Shown one piece after another: positions 1 through 8,317 of a stretch of 64,000 bases of DNA. Location: contig NZ_CP022529.1 of NCBI RefSeq assembly GCF_002237595.1, forward strand, positions 4,618,001 through 4,682,000, written 5' to 3'. Within the stretch, counting starts at the first letter, position 1. Every line of letters begins with the position of its first letter. Both the position numbers and the translations under genes were made by a program. The notes below the pieces were generated by a model. It did not search any database. It had not been told where the DNA came from and was given only the letters and a program-made list of their open reading frames with translations. This DNA comes from Labrenzia sp. VG12. Lineage in GTDB: Bacteria; Pseudomonadota; Alphaproteobacteria; Rhizobiales; Stappiaceae.

Positions 1-613
1 CGTTGTCGTGACGATAGCCGACGCCGATTGAAATGGTGCAGCTGATCGTATCGGGGCCGGCATCAAGCGCGGTCTTTTCGATCGCGCAGCGTATGGTCTC
101 CGCAACATCACGCCCTTTTGTGACGGGCAGGTTCGGAAAGAACATGGCGAATTCCTCGCCGCCGAGCCTTGCGATTTCGCCAAAGGGTCTGGCTGTCTCC
201 GACATGACGTCCGTCACCAGCCTGATGACGGAATCGCCAACCTGGTGACCGTAGGTGTCGTTGATCGATTTGAAACTGTCGATATCCAGCATCAACACGG
301 TTCCGCCGACATTCTGTTGGCGGGCTTCGAACAGGTCGAAGAACGCGGTCCGGTTCAGGAGTCCGGTCATGCTGTCATGAAGCAGCAGATGTTCGAGCCG
401 GAGGTTGGATCGGTGCAGGGCCAGTATCATGTTGCCGGCCCAGAGCGACGCAAAGGGAGCGATCATCAGGGGCACGAGTGTCGCGGGCCACACGCTGACC
501 CAGTTGAGGCCGGCCGGCGACACAAAATGCGTGGCCACCAGCGACACCAACACGGATGCAGCGGAGACGAGCACGACCTGCGCCCATTTTTCCTTTTCGC
601 TCCTGACCCGCAT
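1..613 (-). CDS. Membrane GGDEF diguanylate cyclase (3' end cut by window edge)
   Basis: Predicted diguanylate cyclase making cyclic di-GMP from two GTP. Read on the minus strand from the ATG at 613 (an in-frame TGA lies 12 codons upstream), it begins MRVRSEKEKW. Two hydrophobic segments follow at about residues 11-30 and 36-58, then a GGDEF domain with HDSMTGLLNR, MLDIDSFKSINDTYG and the active-site variant RLGGEEF near residue 150. The reading frame runs off the left edge just after SIGVGYRHDN, so the C-terminus is not visible. GGEEF is a catalytically competent form in this family. No extracytoplasmic sensor domain is seen, only a short loop between the membrane segments. The ORFs that overlap it in other frames are shadows. 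Confidence 0.85.
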   Translation of the reverse strand, partial: MRVRSEKEKWAQVVLVSAASVLVSLVATHFVSPAGLNWVSVWPATLVPLMIAPFASLWAGNMILALHRSNLRLEHLLLHDSMTGLLNRTAFFDLFEARQQNVGGTVLMLDIDSFKSINDTYGHQVGDSVIRLVTDVMSETARPFGEIARLGGEEFAMFFPNLPVTKGRDVAETIRCAIEKTALDAGPDTISCTISIGVGYRHDN

Positions 614-1353
614 TTTCCGGACTTCTGCTCGAAAGTGTTGTGGCCATCATTGGCGCGCCACGGCGATGGAGCCATGGTCTGCGTCAGTTGGACTGTCCCG
701 CCGCAACATTTAAAAATCGCTAACCGCGCAATGGATGGCGATCTGGGCAGCGCAAACTCATGGGCTTTAGATCCGATCCGGAAACCGACAGGACCCGGCT
801 GGTTGTTCGGTGGGCGACGTCCGCGCGGGGGAGGTGGCACAGACCGCCGCACTGGCGGCGTCTGCCTGGAAGGGTAAGACCGGCAGGAGAAGTCAGGCTT
901 CCAGGGTCCGACAAGACCCGCAACCTGCCACCACGTCAGGCAGGCTGCTGGTGCCTGTCCGAGCCGTAGTCCTTCGTGAAGGTGTATGGGTGCGAGGCGC
1001 AATATGTGTTTCCACACTCCTGTAGGTGAGCGTGTAATGTTTCGTTTTAGCTGTAGTAAAATTAGTTGGTTGGAGAGTGTTTTATTCGAAGTTGTTTTCG
1101 AGAGCCTGGCGCAAATAAAATCGCGTACGCACCGTTAAAGGCTAATCCAGGAGATTAATACTTGGCTCTCCGAGCCTCAAGCACAGAAAATTGGAAAATG
1201 GGTGCTTACAATGGGAGTAAATGTGTAATGCAATGAATTCATAATATGAGCGGGAAGCGGACGTTTGCTGCGGGTTGAACGAATATCCGTACTGCGGACT
1301 CAACGGATTTTCAAAGTCAGAGCCCAAACATCGGGCCTCGCTTCATCTAAGTT
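614..1353. other. Long intergenic stretch without a convincing gene
   Basis: About 740 bases between the divergent start of the diguanylate cyclase and the end of the TetR gene. Short ORFs on both strands have no recognisable protein features. The left half is GC-rich and rich in hairpins (see 840-944). The right half, from about 1030, is clearly AT-richer and holds no gene I can support. The base composition changes near 1030 and the AT-richer character continues through the TetR/EamA pair. Confidence 0.6.
840..944. other. Cluster of hairpins, possible structured RNA (strand unknown)
   Basis: Several inverted repeats are packed into 105 bases: CAGAC 840-844 with GTCTG 860-864 (plus GCCG/CGGC inside); GCCTG 864-868 with CAGGC 894-898; GGGTC 904-908 with GACCC 915-919; CCTGCC 924-929 with GGCAGG 939-944. 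This is more pairing than ordinary spacer DNA usually shows. I compared it by eye with cobalamin, FMN, TPP and glycine riboswitches, SRP RNA, RNase P RNA and 6S RNA, and could not assign it. No T-tract follows, so a terminator is not obvious. Confidence 0.3.
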
Positions 1354-1926
1354 CTATCGCGACAACGGTCGCGCCAAATGGATGAGTTGATCAATTGTCT
1401 CAGATAAATGGTTTGGGTTACCAGTGGCGCGCGAGACCATCATGGCTCCTTCCATGCTGGACACAAACGTCTTCGCGAATGCAATTGGGTCAAGGTCGGG
1501 TCTAATCTCGCCGTTTTGCTGTCCTGTTTGGAGAACCGCACTTAGCCATTCATGATGCCCCAGAAAGAACTTTTCGACTTCGGCATTGATCGACGGTGGG
1601 AGCGTTGCGGCATCCGATGCGAGGACACCGCCCAGACAGACGCTTCCCTTGTCTTTGAGCATGGCAACAAACAGGTTGCCGTAGGCTGCGAGGAGCCCAG
1701 GCGCGTCTGGTGCCGACAAATCCGCCAAAGCCGTTAAGCACCACTCTCGGTAATCCTTTGCAGCGGCCTCGGCTAAATCTCCCTTGGTTGGATAGTGGTA
1801 ATGAATACTCGCGCTCTTAATGCCTACTTCGGCGGCAATGTCGCGGAAGCTAAACCCGTTATAGCCCCGCTCCATCATAACTCTGCGGGCAACGAGCAGT
1901 ATCTCAGATGCTTTTTCGTTTCCCAT
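1354..1926 (-). CDS. TetR/AcrR-family transcriptional repressor
   Basis: A 190-residue one-domain-plus-ligand-domain repressor. The N-terminal HTH is clear: ASEILLVARRVMMERGYNGF, then FRDIAAEVGIKSASIHYHYP with the recognition helix around residues 31-50, which is typical TetR family. The C-terminal part is a ligand-binding helical domain that I cannot assign to an inducer. It is divergent from the EamA transporter at 2038. Two near-identical palindromes lie in the shared 111-bp gap, one 22 bp before this start and the other just before the transporter start. The layout suggests that it represses itself and the transporter. The gene is AT-richer than the gyrB side, which fits later acquisition. 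The start ATG at 1926 is the only good one. Confidence 0.88.
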   Translation of the reverse strand: MGNEKASEILLVARRVMMERGYNGFSFRDIAAEVGIKSASIHYHYPTKGDLAEAAAKDYREWCLTALADLSAPDAPGLLAAYGNLFVAMLKDKGSVCLGGVLASDAATLPPSINAEVEKFFLGHHEWLSAVLQTGQQNGEIRPDLDPIAFAKTFVSSMEGAMMVSRATGNPNHLSETIDQLIHLARPLSR

Positions 1927-1947
1927 CAGTCCGTCAGCCCAAGACTT

Positions 1948-1965
1948 CCATCAAGTATTTGATAG
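1948..1965. promoter_or_regulatory. Operator copy 1 of the TetR/EamA pair
   Basis: CCATCAAGTATTTGATAG, an 18-bp near-perfect palindrome. It differs from copy 2 at two positions (C for T at position 2, T for C at position 11). It lies 22 bp upstream of the TetR start and its centre is 57 bp from that of copy 2. Binding by the neighbouring TetR protein is inferred from position and symmetry. Confidence 0.7.
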
Positions 1966-2004
1966 GGGCTTGATTGGGGGCGGGTCAAGCGGATAGGAAA
2001 TTGT

Positions 2005-2022
2005 CTATCAAGTACTTGATAG
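2005..2022. promoter_or_regulatory. Operator copy 2 of the TetR/EamA pair
   Basis: CTATCAAGTACTTGATAG is a perfect 18-bp palindrome ending 15 bp before the ATG of the transporter. A repressor bound here would cover the transporter promoter or ribosome-binding region. The repetition of the same dyad at 1948-1965 is the main support. Confidence 0.75.
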
Positions 2023-2037
2023 GCAATGTGAGTGCCG

Positions 2038-2934
2038 ATGAAACAATCAACTACCGAAACGTTCGCGATGGTGTCAGTCGCAGCAGCAGGTGTTGCATGG
2101 GGCATTTTCTGGATCCCATTGAGAGCGCTGGATGACGCAGGAGTCGTCGGAGCCTGGGCCGTTGTCTTTTTCTACGTGCTGCCCGCGCTTCTGCTATTGC
2201 CCATCATTTTCCTTCGCCACCGTCAAATCGTGGTCGGTGGCTGGCCTTTGCAAGTCGCCGGGATGCTCGCGGGTGTCGCACTCGTTTGCTACGCGGGAGC
2301 TCTCATCTTCACCGAGGTCGTCCGAGCAACGCTGTTTTTCTATCTGACACCAATCTGGAGCACAGTGTTGGCGCGAATTGTGCTGAGGGAGCCCATTACA
2401 ATGCCCCGTTGGGCAACCATTGGCTTGGGTTTGCTGGGGCTCTTGATCATCGTGAGAGCCGACAAAGGGATCAGCGGTGGTCTTAGCGCTGGCGACTGGA
2501 TGGGGATTGCCGGGGGGCTCATCTGGGCCGCCGCCGCGGTGGTCATGAAATCAGACAAAGACGGAAACGGAATCGATTTCACGCTGTCCTATTTTGCCTG
2601 GGGGAGTGTCGCGGCGCTCCTTTTGCTCATCGTCCCATTGGATGGCACTGGGGAAATACCGGATTGGGAAACGATGCGAAGCGTTTTACTTTGGATGGTC
2701 CCGGTGACACTCCTTTTGGTTATTCCCCCTGCATTCGCGATAATGTGGGGTGCAACGGTTCTTAGCCCCGGTCTGATCGCAATCCTTTTCATGACAGAAA
2801 TCAGTGCTGCCGCGATAACGGCTGCAATCTGGGCGGGCGAACCATTTGGGTTTAGGGAATTGGCAGGGGTCATCTTGATTTCTGCTGCCGGAATCTTTGA
2901 ACCGGTTCTAAACTGGTACCGCGGTAGAACCTGA
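2038..2934 (+). CDS. EamA/DMT-family membrane transporter
   Basis: A roughly 298-residue inner-membrane protein of the drug/metabolite transporter superfamily, with about ten hydrophobic segments in two EamA repeats. The end of the first half shows the usual FYLTPIWSTVLARIVLREPI pattern (about residues 101-120). The second repeat covers the C-terminal half. The substrate cannot be read from sequence; relatives export amino acids, metabolites or toxic compounds. A GTG at 2032 would add two residues; the ATG at 2038 is preferred, but neither start has a strong Shine-Dalgarno sequence. It is divergently paired with the TetR gene and is probably its target. Base composition is lower in GC than in the replication genes to the right. 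Confidence 0.85.
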   Translation: MKQSTTETFAMVSVAAAGVAWGIFWIPLRALDDAGVVGAWAVVFFYVLPALLLLPIIFLRHRQIVVGGWPLQVAGMLAGVALVCYAGALIFTEVVRATLFFYLTPIWSTVLARIVLREPITMPRWATIGLGLLGLLIIVRADKGISGGLSAGDWMGIAGGLIWAAAAVVMKSDKDGNGIDFTLSYFAWGSVAALLLLIVPLDGTGEIPDWETMRSVLLWMVPVTLLLVIPPAFAIMWGATVLSPGLIAILFMTEISAAAITAAIWAGEPFGFRELAGVILISAAGIFEPVLNWYRGRT

Positions 2935-3258
2935 AAGAACGGACATCCAGGCAAACCCCATCATTTGGGAGGTGAGGGCTCGGAGCCGACGTTCACCGCA
3001 CACGCTCACAGCGTCGGCTTCGGGCCGAAATAGGTCCTTGATCAACGAATGGTCGGCAATGCAGGGCATGATTTTCCGGATCGACTCGTAATCCGAAAAC
3101 ACATTTCAGGGTGAGGGGAAACTCATGTCACAACAACTCAGGCAGTGTATTAGTTTCCGCCTAAGTTGTTGTAATTTATGAAGACAGGTTTATGTCATCC
3201 CGCCTCTTCGCGAAATTGTATGCGCCCGGCGCAACTTTATGGGCTTCCCTACGCTCCG
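2935..3258. other. Gap between convergent EamA and gyrB genes
   Basis: About 320 bases with no supported gene. A hairpin (AGCCGACG 2984-2991 with CGTCGGCT 3012-3019) and a longer inverted repeat (3131-3171) are present. The minus-strand ORF at 2908-3102 overlaps the end of the transporter gene and has no recognisable features. This is the junction between the AT-richer TetR/EamA segment and the conserved replication cluster. Confidence 0.5.
3131..3171. repeat. Inverted repeat near the end of gyrB
   Basis: CAACAACTCAGGC (3131-3143) pairs with GCCTAAGTTGTTG (3159-3171) with one mismatch, across a 15-base spacer. It may act as a two-way transcription stop for the convergent transporter and gyrB genes, but no proper T-tract follows on either strand. 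A remnant of a mobile element end is an alternative. Confidence 0.4.
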
Positions 3259-5712
3259 TCAGATATCCAGGTTCGCCACGGCGAGCGCGTTGTCCTGGAT
3301 GAACTCGCGCCGCGGGTCGACTTCATCGCCCATCAGCTTGGTGAAGATGTCGTCGGCGTCGTCCGCCTCTTTCACCTTGACCTGCAGCAGGGAGCGGACA
3401 TTCGGATCGAGTGTCGTTTCCCAGAGCTGTTCCGGGTTCATCTCGCCGAGACCTTTGTAGCGCTGCAGCGAAATGCCTTTTTGCCCCAGGGCGTAGACAT
3501 TGGCCAGCAATGCACGCGGACCGCGAATTTCGGTCGGAACGTCCTTGCGGCGCAGCAGGGCCGCCTTGCCATAGACTTCATTCAGATGGGCCGCATGGGC
3601 GGCCAACCGGCGGGCATCCGTGGATCCGAGCAGAGCCGGATCGATCGTGGCGGCTTCTTCAACGCCGCGAACGGTGCGCTTGAACACCAGACTACCGTCT
3701 TCCAGGGCCTCGCCGGTCCAGCCGCGTTCGAATTCGTCCGCCAGAATGTCCATGCGCCGGGCGATATAGGCCGCGGCCTCTTCAGCCTTGGCACGATCTT
3801 CCAGGATGTCGGTGTTGAGCGCGCCGGCAATGGCCGCCTGTTCGACCACATCGCGGTTGTAGCGCGAATGCAGGCCGTCGAAAATGTCAGAGATGGTCCT
3901 GGCCGTTTCCACCACCGTGAGCAGGTCCTGGCCGGAGCGAACCTCACCATTCGCCAGCTCAAGCGTGGTGTCCCCGAGGCCCTGGCCGATCAGATAGTCT
4001 TCCAGCGCCAGCTGGTCCTTCAGGTATTGTTCTGACTGACCGCGCTTGACCTTGTAGAGCGGCGGCTGCGCGATATAGACATAGCCGTTTTCGATCAGTT
4101 CCGGCATCTGCCGGAAGAAGAAGGTCAGAAGCAGGGTCCGAATGTGGGCACCGTCCACGTCAGCATCGGTCATGATGATGATCTTGTGGTAGCGCAGCTT
4201 CTCGATGTTGAATTCTTCCTTGCCGATCCCGGTGCCGAGCGCGGTGATCAGGGTGCCGATCTCGTTGGAAGACAGCATCTTGTCGAACCGGGCCCGTTCC
4301 ACGTTCAGGATCTTGCCGCGCAGCGGCAGCACGGCCTGGTTCTCCCGGTGCCGGCCCTGCTTGGCCGAGCCGCCTGCGGAATCACCCTCCACCAGGAAGA
4401 GTTCGGCCTTGGAGGCATCGCGTTCCTGGCAATCGGCGAGTTTTCCGGGCAGCGAGGCGATATCCAGCGCACCTTTGCGCCGGGTCAGTTCACGCGCCTT
4501 GCGGGCAGCTTCGCGGGCAGAAGCTGCTTCCACCACCTTGGAGACGATGGCCTTGGCCGGCGCCGGGTTCTCTTCCAGCCACTCGCTCAGGGTCTGGGAA
4601 ATCAGGTTCTCGACGACCGGGCGCACCTCGGAGGAGACCAGCTTGTCCTTGGTCTGGGAGGAGAATTTCGGATCCGGCACCTTGACCGACAGAACGCAGG
4701 TCAGGCCTTCGCGGCAATCGTCGCCGGAGAGCGAGACCTTTTCCTTTTTCATCAGGCCCGTGGCTTCGGCATAGCCGGTCACCTGACGGGTCAGGGCTGC
4801 CCGGAAGCCGGCCAGGTGCGTGCCGCCGTCCCGCTGGGGAATGTTGTTGGTGAAACACAGCACATGCTCGTGATAGCTGTCGTTCCACCACATGGCCGCC
4901 TCGACCGTGATGCCGTCTTTCTCCGCGCTCATCGTGACCGGGTCCTCGATCAACGGATGCTTGGCCCGGTCCAGATAGCGCACGAAAGCTTCAAGGCCGC
5001 CTTCGTAGTAGAGTTCCTCGACAACATCTTCCACGCCGCGCTTGTCGGTCAGGATGATGCGTACGCCGGAATTGAGGAAGGCGAGTTCCCGCAGGCGGTG
5101 TTCCAGCGTGTTGAAATCGAACTCGGTCTTGCTGAAGGTTTCCGGGGACGGCAGGAAGGTGACTTCGGTGCCCTTCTGGCCGTTGGCCGGACCGACCACT
5201 TCCAGCGGGCCCTGGGAATCCCCATGCGCGAAGGTCATGTGGTGTTCCTGGTCGTTCCGCCAGATGCGCAGCTCCAGCTTGGTCGACAGGGCATTCACGA
5301 CCGAGACACCGACGCCGTGCAGGCCACCGGACACCTTGTAGGAATTCTGGTCGAACTTTCCGCCCGCATGCAGCTGGGTCATGATGACCTCGGCGGCGGA
5401 AACGCCTTCTTCCGGGTGCAGGTCGGTCGGGATGCCGCGGCCGTTGTCGGAGACGGTCACGGAGCCATCCGGGTTCAGCGTCACGGTGACATGGTCGGCG
5501 TGGCCGGCCAGGGCTTCGTCGATGGCGTTGTCCACGACTTCGTAGACCATGTGGTGCAGGCCGGAACCGTCATCGGTGTCGCCGATATACATTCCGGGCC
5601 GTTTACGGACCGCGTCGAGGCCTTTCAGGACCTTGATGCTGTCAGCGCCATATTCGGCACCGCCTTCGTTTTCGGGGGTCTCAATCGGCTCGGATGTGGA
5701 CATGTCGCTCAT
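3259..5712 (-). CDS. gyrB: DNA gyrase subunit B
   Basis: ATPase subunit of the type II topoisomerase that introduces negative supercoils with GyrA. GHKL ATPase motifs are intact: EVVDNAIDEAL near residue 57 and VSDNGRGIP near 90, followed by LHGVGVSVVNALS. The Toprim part carries LFLVEGDSAGGSAKQGR near 440 and MTDADVDGAHIRTLLL near 515. The C-terminal GyrA-binding region ends with RYKGLGEMNPEQLWETT and residues near RREFIQDNA. It is 817 residues long, normal for the family. The ATG at 5712 (MSDMSTSEP) is chosen; a TTG at 5721 would add three residues. It is last in the minus-strand order dnaA, dnaN, recF, gyrB, with 132 bp between recF and gyrB. Confidence 0.98.
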   Translation of the reverse strand: MSDMSTSEPIETPENEGGAEYGADSIKVLKGLDAVRKRPGMYIGDTDDGSGLHHMVYEVVDNAIDEALAGHADHVTVTLNPDGSVTVSDNGRGIPTDLHPEEGVSAAEVIMTQLHAGGKFDQNSYKVSGGLHGVGVSVVNALSTKLELRIWRNDQEHHMTFAHGDSQGPLEVVGPANGQKGTEVTFLPSPETFSKTEFDFNTLEHRLRELAFLNSGVRIILTDKRGVEDVVEELYYEGGLEAFVRYLDRAKHPLIEDPVTMSAEKDGITVEAAMWWNDSYHEHVLCFTNNIPQRDGGTHLAGFRAALTRQVTGYAEATGLMKKEKVSLSGDDCREGLTCVLSVKVPDPKFSSQTKDKLVSSEVRPVVENLISQTLSEWLEENPAPAKAIVSKVVEAASAREAARKARELTRRKGALDIASLPGKLADCQERDASKAELFLVEGDSAGGSAKQGRHRENQAVLPLRGKILNVERARFDKMLSSNEIGTLITALGTGIGKEEFNIEKLRYHKIIIMTDADVDGAHIRTLLLTFFFRQMPELIENGYVYIAQPPLYKVKRGQSEQYLKDQLALEDYLIGQGLGDTTLELANGEVRSGQDLLTVVETARTISDIFDGLHSRYNRDVVEQAAIAGALNTDILEDRAKAEEAAAYIARRMDILADEFERGWTGEALEDGSLVFKRTVRGVEEAATIDPALLGSTDARRLAAHAAHLNEVYGKAALLRRKDVPTEIRGPRALLANVYALGQKGISLQRYKGLGEMNPEQLWETTLDPNVRSLLQVKVKEADDADDIFTKLMGDEVDPRREFIQDNALAVANLDI

Positions 5713-5744
5713 GCGAATCAATCACCAGTCATTCTATCTTTTCT

Positions 5745-5763
5745 AACCCCGTTATACGGGGTT
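5745..5763. promoter_or_regulatory. Perfect hairpin in the gyrB leader
   Basis: AACCCCG (5745-5751) and CGGGGTT (5757-5763) enclose TTATA, 32 bp upstream of the gyrB start. Read in the gyrB direction the hairpin is followed by AGAAAAG rather than T residues, so it is not a standard terminator. It could be a leader structure or an operator dyad. Confidence 0.4.
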
Positions 5764-5844
5764 CCGGCGGGGGTTCAACCACGCCGGAGCCGCTGACAAG
5801 CCAGCGAAGGGATAATGGTGGAAAACCATAAGATTTCGGCGGAT

Positions 5845-6993
5845 TTAAGGGCCTGTCGGTCCCTTTAGAAGATGGCCATGATGGTCCCGGATTTCAAACA
5901 CCTGGGCATCCTCGGGCAGGGCGCTGAAAAGACCCTCGTCCGTCCCGGTCATGAAAACTTGCCCGCCTAAGGAATTCAGCTTGGCGAACAGGGCGGCCCG
6001 GCGGTCCGGATCCAGGTGCGCAGCGACTTCGTCGAGCAAGAGGACCGGCGTCATTCCGGAGACCTTGGACGTCAGTTCGGCATGCGCCAGAACCAGACCG
6101 ATCAGAAGCGCCTTCTGCTCTCCGGTGGAGGATTGAGCCGCCGGCATCGACTTGGCCGCATGGGTCACTTTCAGGTCGCTCAGGTGCGGACCGTTCAGGG
6201 TCCGGCCGGCGGCGCGGTCGCGCGGACGGCCTTCCTTCAGGAGCAGCCGGTAATGGTCTTCCCGGTCCGATGCACTGAGGCCGAGGGTCTCGGCTTCAAA
6301 GGCGCCTTCGAGCGCGATGCCTGCGTGGGGAAAGGGCAAGCCCTGCGCGGCCTGTTCGGCAATCATGCCGGAGAGCAGGCCGACCGTGTCGCCACGTGCG
6401 ATGGAGACCGCGGTGCCGAGTTCTGCCACCTGCAATTCCAGTGCGGACAGGAAGGCGTCGCTGCCGCCCTGGTCGAGCAGCCGGTTGCGTTGGCGCAGCG
6501 CGTTTTCAAAATCGCTGACCCGGCGCCCGTGTGCCGGATCGATGGCCAGCGTCAGCCGGTCGAGAAACCGGCGCCGCTCGGAGGCCGCACCGGTGAAAAG
6601 GCCGTCCATGGACGGGACCAGCCAGAGCACCCGCATATAGTCGAGCAGGCTTTCCGAACCACGCACGTCTTCACCGTCAATCCGCACCTTGCGCCCGGTG
6701 CCGCCGGTGGCCAGCCCGGTTCCGATCCTGGTTTCCAGGCCGTCCAGCAGAACGGTGGCAGCCACGCTCCAGCTGCCGTCACCCTCCTTGCGGGCAATGT
6801 CGGCAAGTGTCGCCCGGCGCAGACCGCGCCCGGCTGTCAGGAACGAGATGGCTTCCAGGATATTGGTCTTGCCGGCGCCGTTGGCGCCGACAAAGGCGAC
6901 CAGTTTGGCGGCGAGACCCAGCGAAAGGGTCTCGTAATTGCGGAAACCGGTCAGGGACAGACGGGTCAGCCGCGCCGTCCTGAATTCTGTCAT
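5845..6993 (-). CDS. recF: DNA replication and repair protein RecF
   Basis: SMC-like ATPase that loads RecA at single-strand gaps together with RecO and RecR. Walker A is VGANGAGKTNI near residue 37, the ABC-type signature is SSTGEQKALLIGL near 288, and Walker B is PVLLLDEVAAHLD near 319. At 382 residues it is of normal length. It lies 37 bp after dnaN and before gyrB on the minus strand, the usual place. The N-terminus MTEFRTARLTRLSLTGFRNY is the usual RecF start, so the ATG at 6993 is well supported. Confidence 0.97.
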   Translation of the reverse strand: MTEFRTARLTRLSLTGFRNYETLSLGLAAKLVAFVGANGAGKTNILEAISFLTAGRGLRRATLADIARKEGDGSWSVAATVLLDGLETRIGTGLATGGTGRKVRIDGEDVRGSESLLDYMRVLWLVPSMDGLFTGAASERRRFLDRLTLAIDPAHGRRVSDFENALRQRNRLLDQGGSDAFLSALELQVAELGTAVSIARGDTVGLLSGMIAEQAAQGLPFPHAGIALEGAFEAETLGLSASDREDHYRLLLKEGRPRDRAAGRTLNGPHLSDLKVTHAAKSMPAAQSSTGEQKALLIGLVLAHAELTSKVSGMTPVLLLDEVAAHLDPDRRAALFAKLNSLGGQVFMTGTDEGLFSALPEDAQVFEIRDHHGHLLKGPTGP

Positions 6994-7030
6994 GACCGTG
7001 TTTCCGCCTTCAGAATGTCACCGGTCCGGG

Positions 7031-8149
7031 TCAGACCCGCATCGGCATCAGAACGAACAGGCAGTCATCGACGGTGTTGTCCTGGATCAGGGTTGGCGAG
7101 CCGCTGTCGGCCAGCCGGAACAGGGCCGTGTCGCTTGACAGCTGATTGGCAATATCGAGCAGGTACCGCGAGTTGAAGCCGATTTCCAGGTCTTCCGCGT
7201 CATACTCGACGGCCAGTTCTTCCGTCGCGCTGCCCGAATCCGGGTTGTTCACGGTGAGCACCATGCGGCTATCGCTCAGCGAGATCTTCACGGCCCGGCC
7301 GCGCTCGGAGGAAATTGTCGAGACGCGGTCGACGGCTTCCTTGAACTCGTCCCGGTCGACGCGCATTTCCTTGTCGTTGCCCTGCGGGATCACCCGGCCG
7401 TAATCCGGGAAGGTGCCGTCGATCAGTTTGGATGTCAGGATGACGGAACCGGTGGTCAACCGGATCTTGGTGTCGGACAGTTCGATCTGAACGTTGGCTT
7501 CCGGGTCTTCCAGCAGTTTCTGGATCTCACCTACCGTCTTGCGCGGCACGATGATGCCCGGCATGCCGGCAGATCCCGACGGGGCAGGCACTTCAGCCTG
7601 GGCCAGACGGTGGCCGTCGGTGGCAACGGCACGGAACTGCTGGCCATTGGCCGCGTCGACCGTGTGCAGGTAGATCCCGTTCAGGTAATAGCGGGTTTCC
7701 TCAGTCGAGATCGCAAACTGGGTGGTGTCGATCAGCTTGCGGATATCGGCGGCCGTCAGAGCAAAGCCATGACTGAAATCGCCGGCCGTCAGGTCCGGGA
7801 AATCCGCTTCCGGCAACATCTGCAGCGTGAATTTCGAACGGCCGGCCCGGATTTCCAGCGTGGCGTTGTCGCCGGTGGTCTCCAGAACCACCTGCGAGCC
7901 TTCGGGCAGCTTGCGCACGATGTCGTAGAACATGTGCGCCGGCACCGTGGTGGCGCCCGGCATTTCGATCATGGCGGGCACGGTTTCGACGATTTCGAGG
8001 TCGAGGTCGGTTGCCTTCAGATTGATGGCGCCGCCGTCAGCCCGCAGCAGGACATTGGACAGGATGGGAATGGTGTTTCGGCGCTCGACCACCCGGTGAA
8101 CATGGGTCAAGGACTTGAGGAGGTCGGTCCGCTCGAGGGTCGCTTTCAT
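7031..8149 (-). CDS. dnaN: DNA polymerase III beta subunit (sliding clamp)
   Basis: Ring-shaped processivity clamp for the replicative polymerase. It is 372 residues long with three repeated clamp domains. It starts MKATLERTDLLKSLTHVHRV and ends with the typical SPTLIQDNTVDDCLFVLMPMRV, where the final residues belong to the partner-binding pocket region. It is separated from dnaA by 168 bp that contain a terminator-like hairpin, so it is probably transcribed at least partly from its own promoter. A second hairpin (GCCGGAC 8174-8180 with GTCCGGC 8186-8192) sits in its leader. recF follows after 37 bp. Confidence 0.98.
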   Translation of the reverse strand: MKATLERTDLLKSLTHVHRVVERRNTIPILSNVLLRADGGAINLKATDLDLEIVETVPAMIEMPGATTVPAHMFYDIVRKLPEGSQVVLETTGDNATLEIRAGRSKFTLQMLPEADFPDLTAGDFSHGFALTAADIRKLIDTTQFAISTEETRYYLNGIYLHTVDAANGQQFRAVATDGHRLAQAEVPAPSGSAGMPGIIVPRKTVGEIQKLLEDPEANVQIELSDTKIRLTTGSVILTSKLIDGTFPDYGRVIPQGNDKEMRVDRDEFKEAVDRVSTISSERGRAVKISLSDSRMVLTVNNPDSGSATEELAVEYDAEDLEIGFNSRYLLDIANQLSSDTALFRLADSGSPTLIQDNTVDDCLFVLMPMRV

Positions 8150-8251
8150 TCACTCGTTCCGTACTCATGAAAAGCCGGACGGACGGTCCGGCGTAACTGG
8201 ATTTGCTGGCTCCGGTGAGGAGCGGGGGGAAGACACTGCCCTTAACTTGGT

Positions 8252-8286
8252 GCAAAAGCAAGGGGGCGTTCCGCCGGAACGCCCCC
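8252..8286 (-). terminator. Terminator after dnaA
   Basis: A perfect 11-bp stem (GGGGGCGTTCC 8262-8272 with GGAACGCCCCC 8276-8286) with a 3-base loop. On the minus strand it is followed by TTGCTTTTGC. It lies 31 bp after the dnaA stop and would separate dnaA from dnaN transcription. Confidence 0.75.
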
Positions 8287-8317
8287 AATTTAAGTTGAAT
8301 ATCGGGGAATTTAACCC

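Noticed and set aside
840..944. Cobalamin riboswitch or RNase P RNA
   Set aside because: Short matches such as AAGTCAGG and GGGTAAGA exist, but the conserved cores of either RNA are absent.
2908..3102. 64-residue ORF between the EamA gene and gyrB
   Set aside because: It overlaps the transporter end, contains a hairpin, and has no recognisable features or ribosome site.
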